A stretch of DNA of 64,000 nucleotides from Pseudoxanthomonas sp. F37 (GTDB taxonomy: Bacteria > Pseudomonadota > Gammaproteobacteria > Xanthomonadales > Xanthomonadaceae), in NCBI RefSeq assembly GCF_022965755.1, contig NZ_CP095187.1, positions 1,612,001 to 1,676,000 of the forward strand, written 5' to 3'. Positions 34,896-44,498 of this stretch are shown here, in pieces (position 1 is the stretch's first letter; the number at the start of each line of letters is the position of its first letter). A program made the position numbers and the translations under genes. A model generated the notes under the pieces. That model was not told the DNA's origin. It worked only from the letters and a program-made list of their open reading frames with translations, and did not search any database.

Positions 34896-35301
34896 GTGGC
34901 GTCCCTCGCGCCTGCTGCAGGGGCTGCTGATCCTGCTGGGGATGCTGGCGGCCGCATCGGTGCTGGCCAGCGAAATGCCGCGTGCGTTCGCCTGGCCCGT
35001 CGCCGTCGCGGCCCTGGGGCGTGGCGCATGGCAGGCGCGCAGGGAGGGACGCAGCGCCCGCCAGGCGTTCTGGTTCCCCGGCAGCGGCCGTCCGCCGGCG
35101 GTCGACGGCAAGCCCATGCTCGACGTCCGCCTCGATTGGCGCGGCCCGCTGGCGTTCCTGCACTGGCGCGAACGGGCCGGCGGTCGCTGGCGGCACGCAA
35201 CCTGGTGGCCGGACACGCTGCCGGCCGCGCGGCGGCGTGAACTCCGGCTGGCTGCGGGCGGCCCGGGCGCTGGGCGGCACCGGGGGGATCGGGCACCATA
35301 G
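34846..35301 (+). CDS. YgfX-like membrane protein (CptA family)
   Basis: A protein of up to 151 residues. The core begins at [12 protein letters not shown] with two closely spaced hydrophobic helices (residues ~22-60), then a soluble part ending in [16 protein letters not shown]. This is the layout of YgfX/CptA, the usual partner gene of sdhE. The only in-frame ATG (34846) makes it overlap sdhE by 50 bases. In E. coli the protein affects MreB/FtsZ and forms a unit with SdhE. The start is the least certain part. Confidence 0.7.
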   Translation: MRNSPRWSNGSVNCRLEWRPSRLLQGLLILLGMLAAASVLASEMPRAFAWPVAVAALGRGAWQARREGRSARQAFWFPGSGRPPAVDGKPMLDVRLDWRGPLAFLHWRERAGGRWRHATWWPDTLPAARRRELRLAAGGPGAGRHRGDRAP

Positions 35302-35305
35302 GCGC

Positions 35306-36545
35306 ATGTTCAAACCCATCCCCGTCGCCATCGGCCTGCGCTATCTCCGCGCCAAGCGCCGCAACGGTTTCATCTCCTTCATCTCGCTGGCCTCGGTCGT
35401 CGGCATCGCCCTGGGCGTGATGATCCTGATCACCACGCTGTCGGTGATGAGCGGCTTCCAGCGCGAGATCCGCGACCGCCTGCTGCAGGCCACCGCGCAC
35501 GCCACCGTGATGGGGGCGGGCGAGGCCATGCAGGACTGGCCCCATGCCACCAAGATCGCGATGGATGATCCGCGCGTGGTGGGTGCGGCCCCCTTCATCC
35601 ACGTGCAGGCCATGCTGACCGGCAAGGCCGACCCGCAGGGCGCGCTGGTCACCGGCATCCTGCCGGGCGAGGAGCCCAAGGTCTCGGTGATCGGCAGCAA
35701 GATGAAGGCCGGCACGCTGGATTCGCTGAAGCCGGGCGAGTTCCACATCCTGCTGGGACAGGAACTGGCGGCCTGGCTGCGTGTCGGTGTGGGCGACAGC
35801 GTGGTGGTCACCGCCGGCGATTTCCAGGGCACGCCCATGGGGGCGATGCCCAAGATCAAGCGCTTCACCGTCACCGGCATCTTCGCGGTGGGCCACAACG
35901 ACGTGGACCGCAACCTGGCGCTCGTGCACATGGGCGACCTGCAGCGCGTGCTGCGGATGGGCGAGGGCGTCACCGGCGTGCGCCTGAAGCTGCACGACAT
36001 GTACCAGGCGTGGGACGTGGCGCGCGACCTCGCATTGCGTCTGCAGGGGCCGTACCGGATCAGCGACTGGACCAGCGAGAACGCCAACCTCTACCACTCG
36101 CTGAAGATGGAGAAGACGGTGATGGGCATCCTGTTGTCCTTCATCATCCTGATGGGCGCCTTCTCGCTGGTGAACTCGCAGGTGATGCTGGTCACCGACA
36201 AGCAGGCCGACATCGCCATCCTGCGCACGCTGGGCCTGACGCCGCGCGGGGTGATGCAGGTCTTCATGGTGCAGGGCGTGCTGATCGGCGTGATGGGCAC
36301 GGTGCTGGGCGTGATTGGCGGCATCCTGCTGACCATCAACCTGGAACACATCCTGGCGGCCATCGAAGCGGTGTTCAACGTCACCCTGCTGCCGTCGGAC
36401 GTCTACTACATCACGGGTCTGCCTTACGAACTGGATGCGGGCGAGGTGGTGCTGATCGCGGCGGTCGCGCTGACGATGAGCTTCCTGGCCACGCTGTACC
36501 CGGCGTGGCGCGCCGCCCGCACCCAGCCCGCGGAGGCGCTGCGTT

Positions 36546-36553
<8 letters not shown>
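35306..36553 (+). CDS. lolC: Lipoprotein-releasing ABC transporter permease
   Basis: A 415-residue LolC/LolE-family subunit of the LolCDE complex that extracts lipoproteins from the inner membrane. It has one N-terminal TM helix after [21 protein letters not shown], a large periplasmic domain (residues ~50-265) and three C-terminal TM helices in the FtsX-like domain. It ends in the typical [20 protein letters not shown]. Xanthomonads often carry a single LolC/E-like permease. It overlaps lolD by 8 bases. Confidence 0.93.
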
Positions 36554-37253
<700 letters not shown>

Positions 37254-37332
37254 GCCCGGGCAGGAGCCTCGGTCATCTTCGTGAGAGGGCTCCGGCAGCG
37301 GGCGCCAGATGGCAGCGTCCATGCACGGATGT

Positions 37333-37719
37333 TCAGGTGCCGCCTGTCGATGGCGGCACGCACTCCTGTTGCTTGACCGGGCCGCTCAGGTAGGACCAGT
37401 TTTTCCCGCCATGCTCCGGCAGCTGGTTGAATGCATGTGCCGCATATCTGCACGTGTCGATTGATCTGAAGCGAGCACACGCGATGTACGAGCCTGGCTG
37501 GCCGGAGTACCACAGGACGCTTTCAGGCGCTTGAGGAAAGCTTGCCATGGCAAGAAGTTCGCGGCTGATGTCGGGAGGGTCTGCTTGCCTCCAGTCAGTG
37601 CCGAGCATGGCATCGCATACCGCCTTCGAGCGGCTCGCTGCTGCTGCCGAGGGTCGAGTCGGTTGCGAGCTGCATGCGGCGACGGCAAGCAACAAGACAA
37701 CAGCAGGAAGATGCTTCAT
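37333..37719 (-). CDS. Integron cassette gene: hypothetical lipoprotein
   Basis: A 128-residue predicted lipoprotein: signal peptide and lipobox VAACSS (Cys at ~16), followed by a soluble domain with several cysteines. I know no family for it. It is read away from the integrase and its ATG lies 5 bases after attC-like site B, the compact arrangement of a gene cassette. Its G+C is visibly lower than that of flanking lolD and comEC. No clear attC follows it, so the cassette's far end is undefined. Function unknown. Confidence 0.65.
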   Translation of the reverse strand: MKHLPAVVLLLAVAACSSQPTRPSAAAASRSKAVCDAMLGTDWRQADPPDISRELLAMASFPQAPESVLWYSGQPGSYIACARFRSIDTCRYAAHAFNQLPEHGGKNWSYLSGPVKQQECVPPSTGGT

Positions 37720-37723
37720 GAGC

Positions 37724-37783
37724 GCCCAATGCCAGGATTATGCCGGCCCGCGAAGCGGGTTCGACGTGGGTGAACTGTCAGGC
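37724..37783 (-). repeat. attC-like recombination site B
   Basis: A 60-bp site read on the minus strand. It has outer cores GCCTGAC (7 bases at 37783-37777) and ATTGGGC (37730-37724) and a central perfect hairpin CCCGC-TTC-GCGGG. It aligns without gaps to site A (38137-38196) and shares the length and plan of class 1 integron attC sites (RYYYAAC...GTTRRRY, with one or two substitutions). The stop codon of the preceding cassette gene lies inside it, as is common. Confidence 0.8.
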
Positions 37784-38109
37784 GGCCACCCGGATACCGG
37801 CACAAGCAGGTCCACGATCGGATCAAGTGGTATCTCCGGAAGAAACTCCAGCACACAGTCCGCCATGTCTGCCTGCGCTGCCGGATGTGCGCTCGGCAGT
37901 GCGAATGCGTCAGAGCGCGCCTGGGCACTGGGCCATTGGGCATACGCGTACCAGATCCCATCCGTGCCCTTGTGCAGCCGGGAGCCCAGGCCGCCGCGCT
38001 CCGCGCGTATCAGGCTGGTCAATGTCGACCAGGCCGCGATGTACTGCGCCTCCATGCCGGGACGAATCCGTGCACGGTAGATTACGCAGAAGCCCAGTCC
38101 TTCAATCAT
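37738..38109 (-). CDS. Integron cassette gene: antibiotic-biosynthesis-monooxygenase-like protein
   Basis: A 123-residue protein with the dimeric alpha/beta-barrel look of the ABM family. It starts GFCVIYRARIRPGMEAQYIAAW, contains GLGSRLHKGTDGIWYAYAQW, and has a helical middle. The C-terminal ~25 residues read into attC site B and may be a by-product of cassette structure. Start ATG 38109 follows AGGAG. It lies between attC-like sites A and B, so it is the first recognisable cassette after the integrase. The catalytic role is unknown. Confidence 0.7.
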   Translation of the reverse strand: MIEGLGFCVIYRARIRPGMEAQYIAAWSTLTSLIRAERGGLGSRLHKGTDGIWYAYAQWPSAQARSDAFALPSAHPAAQADMADCVLEFLPEIPLDPIVDLLVPVSGWPPDSSPTSNPLRGPA

Positions 38110-38136
38110 CCTTGAGCTCCTTGACGAGCGCCTGGT

Positions 38137-38196
38137 GCCCAGGGCCTGGGTTGAGCCGACCGGCGAAGCCGGTCCGGCGTGGATGGGTTGTCAGAC
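38137..38196 (-). repeat. attC-like recombination site A (between integrase and first cassette gene)
   Basis: A 60-bp site read on the minus strand. It has cores GTCTGAC (38196-38190) and CCTGGGC (38143-38137) and a perfect hairpin GACCGGC-TTC-GCCGGTC. It is gap-free alignable with site B. It lies 100 bases from the integrase start, where an attI site would be expected. It may be the attC of a cassette that lost its gene, or a diverged attI/attC fusion. A GTTCGGC heptamer on the minus strand at 38210-38204 is a possible attI core. Confidence 0.7.
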
Positions 38197-38295
38197 AGCA
38201 CTAGCCGAACTCCCTGACGTGCGGCCCGTATCCAGAGACTACCGTTACGCACGGTTTGACATGAGGGGCGCGATGCGGCTCGTCGGGGGGGCGGG

Positions 38296-39252
38296 GTGCG
38301 TGGGCGCTTGCTGGAGCGGGTTGTCAAGCGGTTGCGGGTCGGTCACTACAGCTTGCGCACCGAGCGGGCGTATCCGGGGTGGATACGAAGCTTCATCCTG
38401 GCCAATGGGAAACGTCATCCCCGCGAGTTGGGCGCGACACACGTCGAGGCATTCCTGACCCGCCTGGCGGTGGAGGGGCACGTTGCGGCCAGCACGCAGA
38501 ACCAGGCGCTGTCGGCCATCCTGTTCCTCTATCGAGACGTGCTGGGCATGAAGCTGGCCTGGATGGACGACGTGGTGCGCGCCAAGCGGCCCCGGCGCAT
38601 TCCCACGGTCCTGTCGCAGGCCGAAGTGCGGACGTTGCTGGCCAACATGGAGGGGCGCATGGCGGTGCTGGCGCGGCTGCTGTATGACACCGGCATTCGG
38701 CTGATGGAGGGCGTCCGCCTGCGGGTGAAGGACGTGGACTTCGCCCGCAACGAGATCACGGTGCGGGAGGGCAAGGGCGGCAAGGACCGCCGGACCGTGC
38801 TGCCGGCGTCGCGGGCGCCGGCGCTGCAGGCGGAGGTGGAACGCGTACACGTCCTGCATCAGTGCGACCTCGGGCGGGGAGCGGGCGAGGTGTGGCTGCC
38901 GCATGCGCTGTCGCGCAAGTATCCCGGAGCGGCGAGAGAATTGGGATGGCAATACCTGTTCCCCGCGCGGAACCTGAGTCTGGACCCGCGCGATGGCCAC
39001 GGGCGGTGGCACCACCTGGACGAGGCGACGCTGTCGCGGGCGCTGAAGCGCGCGCAGCGTTCGGCAGGCATCCACAAGCCGGTGACGGCGCATGCGCTGC
39101 GCCATTCCTTCGCCACCCATCTCAGCGAAGCGGGCTATGACATCCGCACCGTGCAGGAACGGCTGGGGCACACGGACGTCGCCACCACCCAGGTCTACAC
39201 CCACGTCCTGAACCGCGGCGCGGGCGCGGTGCTCAGCCCGCTGGACCGATGA
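38296..39252 (+). CDS. intI: Integron integrase (IntI family tyrosine recombinase)
   Basis: A 318-residue tyrosine recombinase. The core-binding domain starts with VGHYSLRTERAY. The catalytic residues are present: Arg in YDTGIRLMEG, HALRHSFATHL, LGHTDVATTQ and the Tyr in VYTHV. The extra segment ALSRKYPGAARELGWQYLFPA (residues ~205-225) is the IntI-specific insertion needed for single-stranded attC recombination, separating it from XerC/D and phage integrases. The start is GTG 38296, as no upstream ATG is in frame before a TGA. Cassettes lie on the other side, divergently transcribed. Its stop is one base before the comEC ATG. Confidence 0.93.
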   Translation: MRGRLLERVVKRLRVGHYSLRTERAYPGWIRSFILANGKRHPRELGATHVEAFLTRLAVEGHVAASTQNQALSAILFLYRDVLGMKLAWMDDVVRAKRPRRIPTVLSQAEVRTLLANMEGRMAVLARLLYDTGIRLMEGVRLRVKDVDFARNEITVREGKGGKDRRTVLPASRAPALQAEVERVHVLHQCDLGRGAGEVWLPHALSRKYPGAARELGWQYLFPARNLSLDPRDGHGRWHHLDEATLSRALKRAQRSAGIHKPVTAHALRHSFATHLSEAGYDIRTVQERLGHTDVATTQVYTHVLNRGAGAVLSPLDR

Positions 39253-39253
39253 C

Positions 39254-41647
39254 ATGGCCGCCGCCCTCGCGGCACGATATCCGCTGCCGCCTTTCGGCCT
39301 GGGGTGCAGCGCGGCGGTCTTGCTGGGCATGGTGGCCCTGCTGTGGTGTCCCGTGCTGCCTCAGGCTGCCCTTCTGTGGGTCGGCCTGGCCGCAGGGATG
39401 GGCGGGTGGTGCGCGCGTACGCGGTGGCGGTGGGCGGGGGCGATGCTGGCGGGCGCGGCCTGGGCCGGCTTGCACGCCACCTGGAGCCTGGGTGCACAGC
39501 TGCCGCCGGCATGGGAGGGGCGCGACGTCATGCTCAGCGGGCGCGTGGTGGCGCTGCCGGAACCGCAGGCCCGGCGCACGCGGTTCCTGCTGCGCGTGGA
39601 CGACGCCGGTACACAGCCGCCGCCGCTGCGCGGCAGGCGGGTCCGGCTGGCGTGGTACGACGACTTCGGGGCCAGGGTGGCCGGTCCCCGCATGCGGCTG
39701 GGTGCAGGCGAACGCTGGCGGTTGCAGGTACGTGTGCGTGCGCCGCGGGGACTGGCCAATCCGGGCGGGATGGACGTCGAACGCCATGCGGTGGCGCAGC
39801 GTATCGCGGCGACCGGCTACATCCGCAGTGCCGCCCTGGCGAGGGAACTGGCGCCGGCACGCGGGATCGACGCCTGGCGCGATGCCATGTCGCTGCGCAT
39901 CGCGCGGGAAGTGCGCAGCGATGCGGCCCGCTTCGTGCGCGCCCTGGCGCTGGGCGACACGCGTGCGCTGGACGATGCGGACTGGCAGGTCCTGCGCGCC
40001 ACGGGCCTGACCCATCTCATCGCGATCTCCGGATTCCATGTGGGGCTGGTGGCGGGCGGCTGCGCCCTGATCGGGGCGGGGCTGTGGTGGCTGTTTCCTG
40101 CGCTGGCCCGATGGGTGCCGCGTCCGCAGGTGGCCGGCGCGATGGCGCTGGCGGGCGCGGTGGCCTATGCCGCCGCCGCCGGGTTCGCACTGCCGACGGT
40201 GCGCACGGTGCTGATGATCGCCGTGGTGGTGCTCGCCCGTCTGGCGCGCCGCCACGTGCGCCTGGTGGACGTGCTGGCGCTGGCGATGCTGGCCGTACTG
40301 GTGTTCGACCCGTTGTCGCTGCTGGCGGCCGGGTTCTGGCTCAGCTTTGGCGGCGTGGCGTGGCTGGCGTGGTGCCTGCCGGCGTCGCTGCACTGGGCGA
40401 AGGCGTTCCTGCCGGCGCAGGCGGTGGCCACGGTAGGCCTGCTGCCGTTCACGGCGGTGCTGTTCGGGCAGGCCTCGCTGGCGGGGCCGCTGGCGAACCT
40501 GGTGGCCATCCCGTGGTGGAGCCTGGTGGTTGTTCCGTTGGCACTGGTGGGAACGGCACTGGAGACTGTTCATGCGGGCACGGGCGTGTGGGCCTGGCGG
40601 GCCGCGGCTGAGTGTTTCGGGCCCAGCTGGCGCCTCTTCCAGGCCGTGGCCACCCAGCCATATGCCCTGCACTGGTTGCCCGAAAGCCCGGTCTGGACGC
40701 TGTGGCTGGCGCTGGCCGGCGGGTTCTGGTTGCTGATGCCGCGTGGCGTGCCGGGCAAGGCCTTGGCGCTGCTGCTGTGGTTGCCGCTGTTGTGGCCCGA
40801 TCGCGAGCGGCCGGGCGCGGGCGAGGTAGAGCTGGTGGTGATCGACGTGGGGCAGGGGTTGGCGGCGCTGGTGCGCACGTCGCGCCATGCCTTGCTGTTC
40901 GATGCCGGGCCGGCGGTCGAGGACGGATTCGACGCGGGCGAACGTGCCGTGGTCCCGGCCTTGAGAGCGCTGGGTGTGACGCGCCTGCACGCACTGGTGG
41001 TCAGCCATGGCGACAACGACCACGCGGGGGGCGTGGACGCGGTGCGCGACAGCCTGCCGGTACGGGCCGTGCTGTCGCCGGCGGGCAGCGGGGTGCCTTC
41101 GAAGGCAGCCTGCGTGGCCGGCGCGGCGTGGACGTGGGACGGGGTGCGTTTCCGGTTCCTGCACCCGGGGCATCACTTTCCCTATCTGGGCAACGAGGCC
41201 AGCTGCGTGCTGAAGGTGGAAACGGCGCACGGTAGCCTCCTGTTGCCAGGCGATATCGGCGCCATCGTCGAACGCGGGCTGGTGCATCGCGACGCGGCAT
41301 CGCTGCGAGCGGACGTGGTGGTGCTGCCGCATCACGGCAGCGCCGGCTCGTCCGATCCGGCCTTCGTCGCCGCCACGTCTGCCCGTCTGGTGCTCAATTC
41401 CAGCGGCGCCGGCAACCGCTTCGGTCATCCGCGGGCGCCGGTGGTCGCACGTTGGCGCGCACGCGGCGGCGAACTGCTGGACACGCAATCCAGCGGTGCG
41501 TTGCGGGTGTGGGTGGGCGCGGACGGGCTGCAGGTGCGTGAACGGCGTCACGACCGGCCGCGCTGGTGGGACGCGGTGCGGCGCCAGCGGGCCGGTGGGC
41601 TATCCTATCAGCCTGAAGAGGAACGGCCCGATGCGCCGGAGGACTGA
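39254..41647 (+). CDS. comEC: DNA internalization-related competence protein ComEC/Rec2
   Basis: A 797-residue inner-membrane DNA-uptake channel. It has an N-terminal hydrophobic/OB-like DUF4131 part, a competence domain with about eight TM helices (residues ~225-500, including TGLTHLIAISGFHVGL), and a C-terminal metallo-beta-lactamase domain (VVSHGDNDHAGG, LLLPGDIG, LPHHGS). It imports one DNA strand during natural transformation. It has no obvious ribosome site and starts one base after the intI stop, so translation may be coupled. It heads the long operon to pgsA. Confidence 0.95.
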   Translation: MAAALAARYPLPPFGLGCSAAVLLGMVALLWCPVLPQAALLWVGLAAGMGGWCARTRWRWAGAMLAGAAWAGLHATWSLGAQLPPAWEGRDVMLSGRVVALPEPQARRTRFLLRVDDAGTQPPPLRGRRVRLAWYDDFGARVAGPRMRLGAGERWRLQVRVRAPRGLANPGGMDVERHAVAQRIAATGYIRSAALARELAPARGIDAWRDAMSLRIAREVRSDAARFVRALALGDTRALDDADWQVLRATGLTHLIAISGFHVGLVAGGCALIGAGLWWLFPALARWVPRPQVAGAMALAGAVAYAAAAGFALPTVRTVLMIAVVVLARLARRHVRLVDVLALAMLAVLVFDPLSLLAAGFWLSFGGVAWLAWCLPASLHWAKAFLPAQAVATVGLLPFTAVLFGQASLAGPLANLVAIPWWSLVVVPLALVGTALETVHAGTGVWAWRAAAECFGPSWRLFQAVATQPYALHWLPESPVWTLWLALAGGFWLLMPRGVPGKALALLLWLPLLWPDRERPGAGEVELVVIDVGQGLAALVRTSRHALLFDAGPAVEDGFDAGERAVVPALRALGVTRLHALVVSHGDNDHAGGVDAVRDSLPVRAVLSPAGSGVPSKAACVAGAAWTWDGVRFRFLHPGHHFPYLGNEASCVLKVETAHGSLLLPGDIGAIVERGLVHRDAASLRADVVVLPHHGSAGSSDPAFVAATSARLVLNSSGAGNRFGHPRAPVVARWRARGGELLDTQSSGALRVWVGADGLQVRERRHDRPRWWDAVRRQRAGGLSYQPEEERPDAPED

Positions 41648-41649
41648 AC

Positions 41650-42315
41650 GTGCTGGAACTGGTGAAGGCCGGCGGTTGGCCGATGATCCCGCTGCTGCTG
41701 CTCGGCGTGCTGGCCCTGGCCATCGTGGTGGAACGCTTCTGGTCGCTGCGCCGCAAGGAGATCCTGCCGCCGGGGCTGGGCGAAGAGGTCCGCGCCTGGG
41801 CCGCCCGCGGCCAGCTGGAACCGGCCCATATCGAATCGCTGCGCCGCAACTCGCCGCTGGGTGAGCTGCTGGCGGCGGCGCTGGACGTGCGCAACAGGCC
41901 ACGCGACCAGATCCGCGAGCGCATCGAGGACACCGGCCGCCACGTGGTCCACCGCATGGAGAAGTTCCTCAACGCCCTGGGCAGCATCGCCTCGGCGGGG
42001 CCGCTGCTGGGCCTGCTGGGCACGGTGGTCGGCATGATCCAGATGTTCCTGGGCATCCAGGACAGCGGCGTGGGCGACGTCAATGCCCTGGCGGGCGGCA
42101 TCGGCAAGGCGCTGGTGTGCGCGGCGGCCGGCATGATCGTGGCCATCCCCGCGCTGCTGTTCCACCGCTACTTCCGTGGCCGGGTCACCGGCTACGTGAT
42201 GGAAATGGAGAAGGAGGCCACGGCGCTGGTGGACGCGCTGGAGGCCCGCCATCCGCGCCCGGTGGTGCGCCCGTCCGGCGTGGCCGCACCGGCGCCGGCG
42301 CCGACCAGCGCCTGA
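41650..42315 (+). CDS. exbB: MotA/TolQ/ExbB proton channel family protein
   Basis: A 221-residue inner-membrane protein with three TM helices. The first is near residues 10-27. The other two lie within the conserved channel region, including LNALGSIASAGPLLGLLGTVVGMIQMF. With the next gene it forms the ExbBD-type motor that uses proton flow. The start is GTG, 2 bases after the comEC stop. Its position in the msbA-lpxK-kdsB operon is the usual xanthomonad arrangement, so its energised partner may not be TonB. Confidence 0.93.
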   Translation: MLELVKAGGWPMIPLLLLGVLALAIVVERFWSLRRKEILPPGLGEEVRAWAARGQLEPAHIESLRRNSPLGELLAAALDVRNRPRDQIRERIEDTGRHVVHRMEKFLNALGSIASAGPLLGLLGTVVGMIQMFLGIQDSGVGDVNALAGGIGKALVCAAAGMIVAIPALLFHRYFRGRVTGYVMEMEKEATALVDALEARHPRPVVRPSGVAAPAPAPTSA

Positions 42316-42324
42316 GGCCGCCGC

Positions 42325-42747
42325 ATGCGCATCCGCGACGACCGCGCGCAGGAAGAACCCGAGATCAACCTGGTGCCGTTGATCGACGTGATCCTGGTGC
42401 TGATCATCTTCTTCGTCATCACCACCACCTTCGACGCCCGTTCGATGCTGCAGCTGCAGTTGCCCAGCGCCGCCGGCGAGCCGGTGGCCGCGCAGGTGAA
42501 GGCGCTCAGCGTGCTGGTCAATGCCGACGGGCGCTACTTCGTCGACGAACACGAGGTGCTGCGGCCCGACATCGATGCCCTCAAGCAGACCTTGCAGCAG
42601 GTCGCCGGCAGCGACCGCAGCCGGCCCGTGCTGCTGCGCGCCGATGCGCGCACGCCGCACCAGGCCGTGGTGACCGCGCTGGACGCGCTGGGCCAGCTGG
42701 GCTTCCGCAAGGTCAACATCGCCACCGCGCCGGAGGCGCAGAAGTGA
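42325..42747 (+). CDS. exbD: ExbD/TolR family biopolymer transport protein
   Basis: A 140-residue protein with a single N-terminal TM helix (PLIDVILVLIIFFVITTTF) that contains the essential Asp (in LIDVILV). A periplasmic domain of ExbD/TolR type follows. It starts 9 bases after exbB and its stop overlaps the msbA GTG start. Confidence 0.93.
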   Translation: MRIRDDRAQEEPEINLVPLIDVILVLIIFFVITTTFDARSMLQLQLPSAAGEPVAAQVKALSVLVNADGRYFVDEHEVLRPDIDALKQTLQQVAGSDRSRPVLLRADARTPHQAVVTALDALGQLGFRKVNIATAPEAQK

Positions 42748-44498
42748 GCGGAAGCGACTCGCCGTGGAAGGTGTATACCCGGCTGCTGGGGTTCGCCAGA
42801 CCCTACCGGGGCCTGCTGCTGCTGGCGGGGGTGGGCATGCTGCTGGAGGCGGGCGCCGGCGGTGCGTTCGCCAAGCTGATGGAAAGCGTGGTCGACGAGA
42901 CCTTCATCAAGCGCGACGAAGCCAAGAGCCTGCTGCTGCCCGCCTACATCGTGGGCCTGTTCGTGATCCGTGGCGTGGCCGGTTACATCACCGACATGGG
43001 CATGGGCAAGGCGGCGCGCAGCATCGCGCGCGATTTCCGTGTCCAGGTGCTGGGCAAGTACCTGCGGCTGCCCGGCCTGCGCTTCGACACCGAACCCGTC
43101 CCGTCCATGCTCGTGCGCCTGGGTTCGGACAGCGACCAGGTGGCGCAGGCGGCCGTGGATGCGATGAAGGTGATGATCCAGCAGTCGCTGCAGGTCGTCG
43201 CGATGCTGGCCGTGATGCTCTACACCAGCTGGCAGGTGACCATCGCCATCCTGCTGATGGCGCCGCCGCTGGCATGGATGATGGACAAGGTGGCCAAGCG
43301 GTACCGCCGCATCAGCCACCGCATCCAGGAGAGCGGGGCGGAGATGATGCAGGCCGCCGACCAGACCCTGTCCAACCAGCAGGAAGTGAAGATCTACGGC
43401 GCCCAGCGGACCGAACTGAAACGCTACGCCGGCCTGGCGGACACCAACCTGAGGCTGGCGATGAAGGTCGAGGCCACGCGCAGCATCTCCTCGGCGATGG
43501 TGCAGCTGATGGGCGCGGTGGGCCTGGCGCTGCTGCTGTTCTTCGCCGGCCGCGAGGCGATGGCCGGGCGCCTGACGGCGGGGGGCTTCGTATCGCTGAT
43601 GGTGTCGATGATGGCCATCATTCCCGCGCTGAAACAGCTGACCAACGTGCAGAACATGCTGCAACGGGGCGTGGCATCGGCGCAGCGCCTGTTCACGGTG
43701 CTGGACGCGGACGATGAGCAGGATCACGGCACCCGCCCGCTGGAGCGCGCGAAAGGCGTGATCGAGTTCCGCGACATCACCGCGCGCTACCCGGGCCAGA
43801 GCCGTCCCGCGCTGGAGGGCATCAGCTTCACCGCGCGGCCGGGGACCGTCACCGCCATCGTCGGCCGTTCCGGCAGCGGCAAATCGACGCTGATCAAGCT
43901 CATCCCGCGTTTCTACGAGGCCGAATCGGGCCGGATCCTGCTCGATGGCCATCCGCTGCAGGACTACCCCCTGGCCGACCTGCGCCGGCAGATCGCACTG
44001 GTGGGGCAGCAGGTGATGCTGTTCGACGGCACCGTCGCCGCCAATGTGGCGTACGGCGAATTGCAGGGCGCGCAGGCCGGCGCCATGGAAGAGGCCGTGC
44101 GCGGCGCCAACGCGATGGAGTTCGTCAGCGAGCTGCCGGAAGGGCTGCATGCGCCGATCGGCAACAAGGGTGGGCGCCTGTCCGGCGGCCAGCGGCAACG
44201 CCTGGCGATCGCACGCGCGATGCTGAAGGACGCGCCCATCCTGATCCTGGACGAAGCCACCGCGGCGCTCGACAACGAATCCGAGCGGCTGGTGCAGAAC
44301 GCGCTGCAGAAACTGATGCCCGACCGCACCACCCTGGTCATCGCCCATCGCCTGTCCACCATCGAGCATGCCGACCAGGTGCTGGTGCTGGACCAGGGCC
44401 GCCTGGTCGAGCAGGGCACCCATGCCGCCCTGCTTGCGCACGGAGGCCTCTACGCGCACCTGTACCAGATGCAGTTCCGCGAGGGCGAGGCGGGGTGA
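42744..44498 (+). CDS. msbA: Lipid A export ABC transporter MsbA
   Basis: A 584-residue half-transporter flippase for lipid A-core. Six TM helices cover residues ~25-310. The ATPase has Walker [11 protein letters not shown], signature LSGGQRQR and Walker [13 protein letters not shown] with the downstream H-loop IAHRLST. The GTG start is in a GTGA overlap with exbD, and its stop overlaps the lpxK GTG start in the same way. The neighbours lpxK and kdsB support lipopolysaccharide function. Confidence 0.95.
   Translation: MSGSDSPWKVYTRLLGFARPYRGLLLLAGVGMLLEAGAGGAFAKLMESVVDETFIKRDEAKSLLLPAYIVGLFVIRGVAGYITDMGMGKAARSIARDFRVQVLGKYLRLPGLRFDTEPVPSMLVRLGSDSDQVAQAAVDAMKVMIQQSLQVVAMLAVMLYTSWQVTIAILLMAPPLAWMMDKVAKRYRRISHRIQESGAEMMQAADQTLSNQQEVKIYGAQRTELKRYAGLADTNLRLAMKVEATRSISSAMVQLMGAVGLALLLFFAGREAMAGRLTAGGFVSLMVSMMAIIPALKQLTNVQNMLQRGVASAQRLFTVLDADDEQDHGTRPLERAKGVIEFRDITARYPGQSRPALEGISFTARPGTVTAIVGRSGSGKSTLIKLIPRFYEAESGRILLDGHPLQDYPLADLRRQIALVGQQVMLFDGTVAANVAYGELQGAQAGAMEEAVRGANAMEFVSELPEGLHAPIGNKGGRLSGGQRQRLAIARAMLKDAPILILDEATAALDNESERLVQNALQKLMPDRTTLVIAHRLSTIEHADQVLVLDQGRLVEQGTHAALLAHGGLYAHLYQMQFREGEAG

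Noticed and set aside
37260-37332. A third attC site after the lipoprotein cassette
   Set aside because: CCTGAAC occurs near 37333 but no hairpin or matching second core of the 60-bp type follows. If it was a site, it is too degraded to call.
38256-38284. TTGACA at 38256-38261 as an intI promoter
   Set aside because: No acceptable -10 box lies at the right distance before the GTG start.
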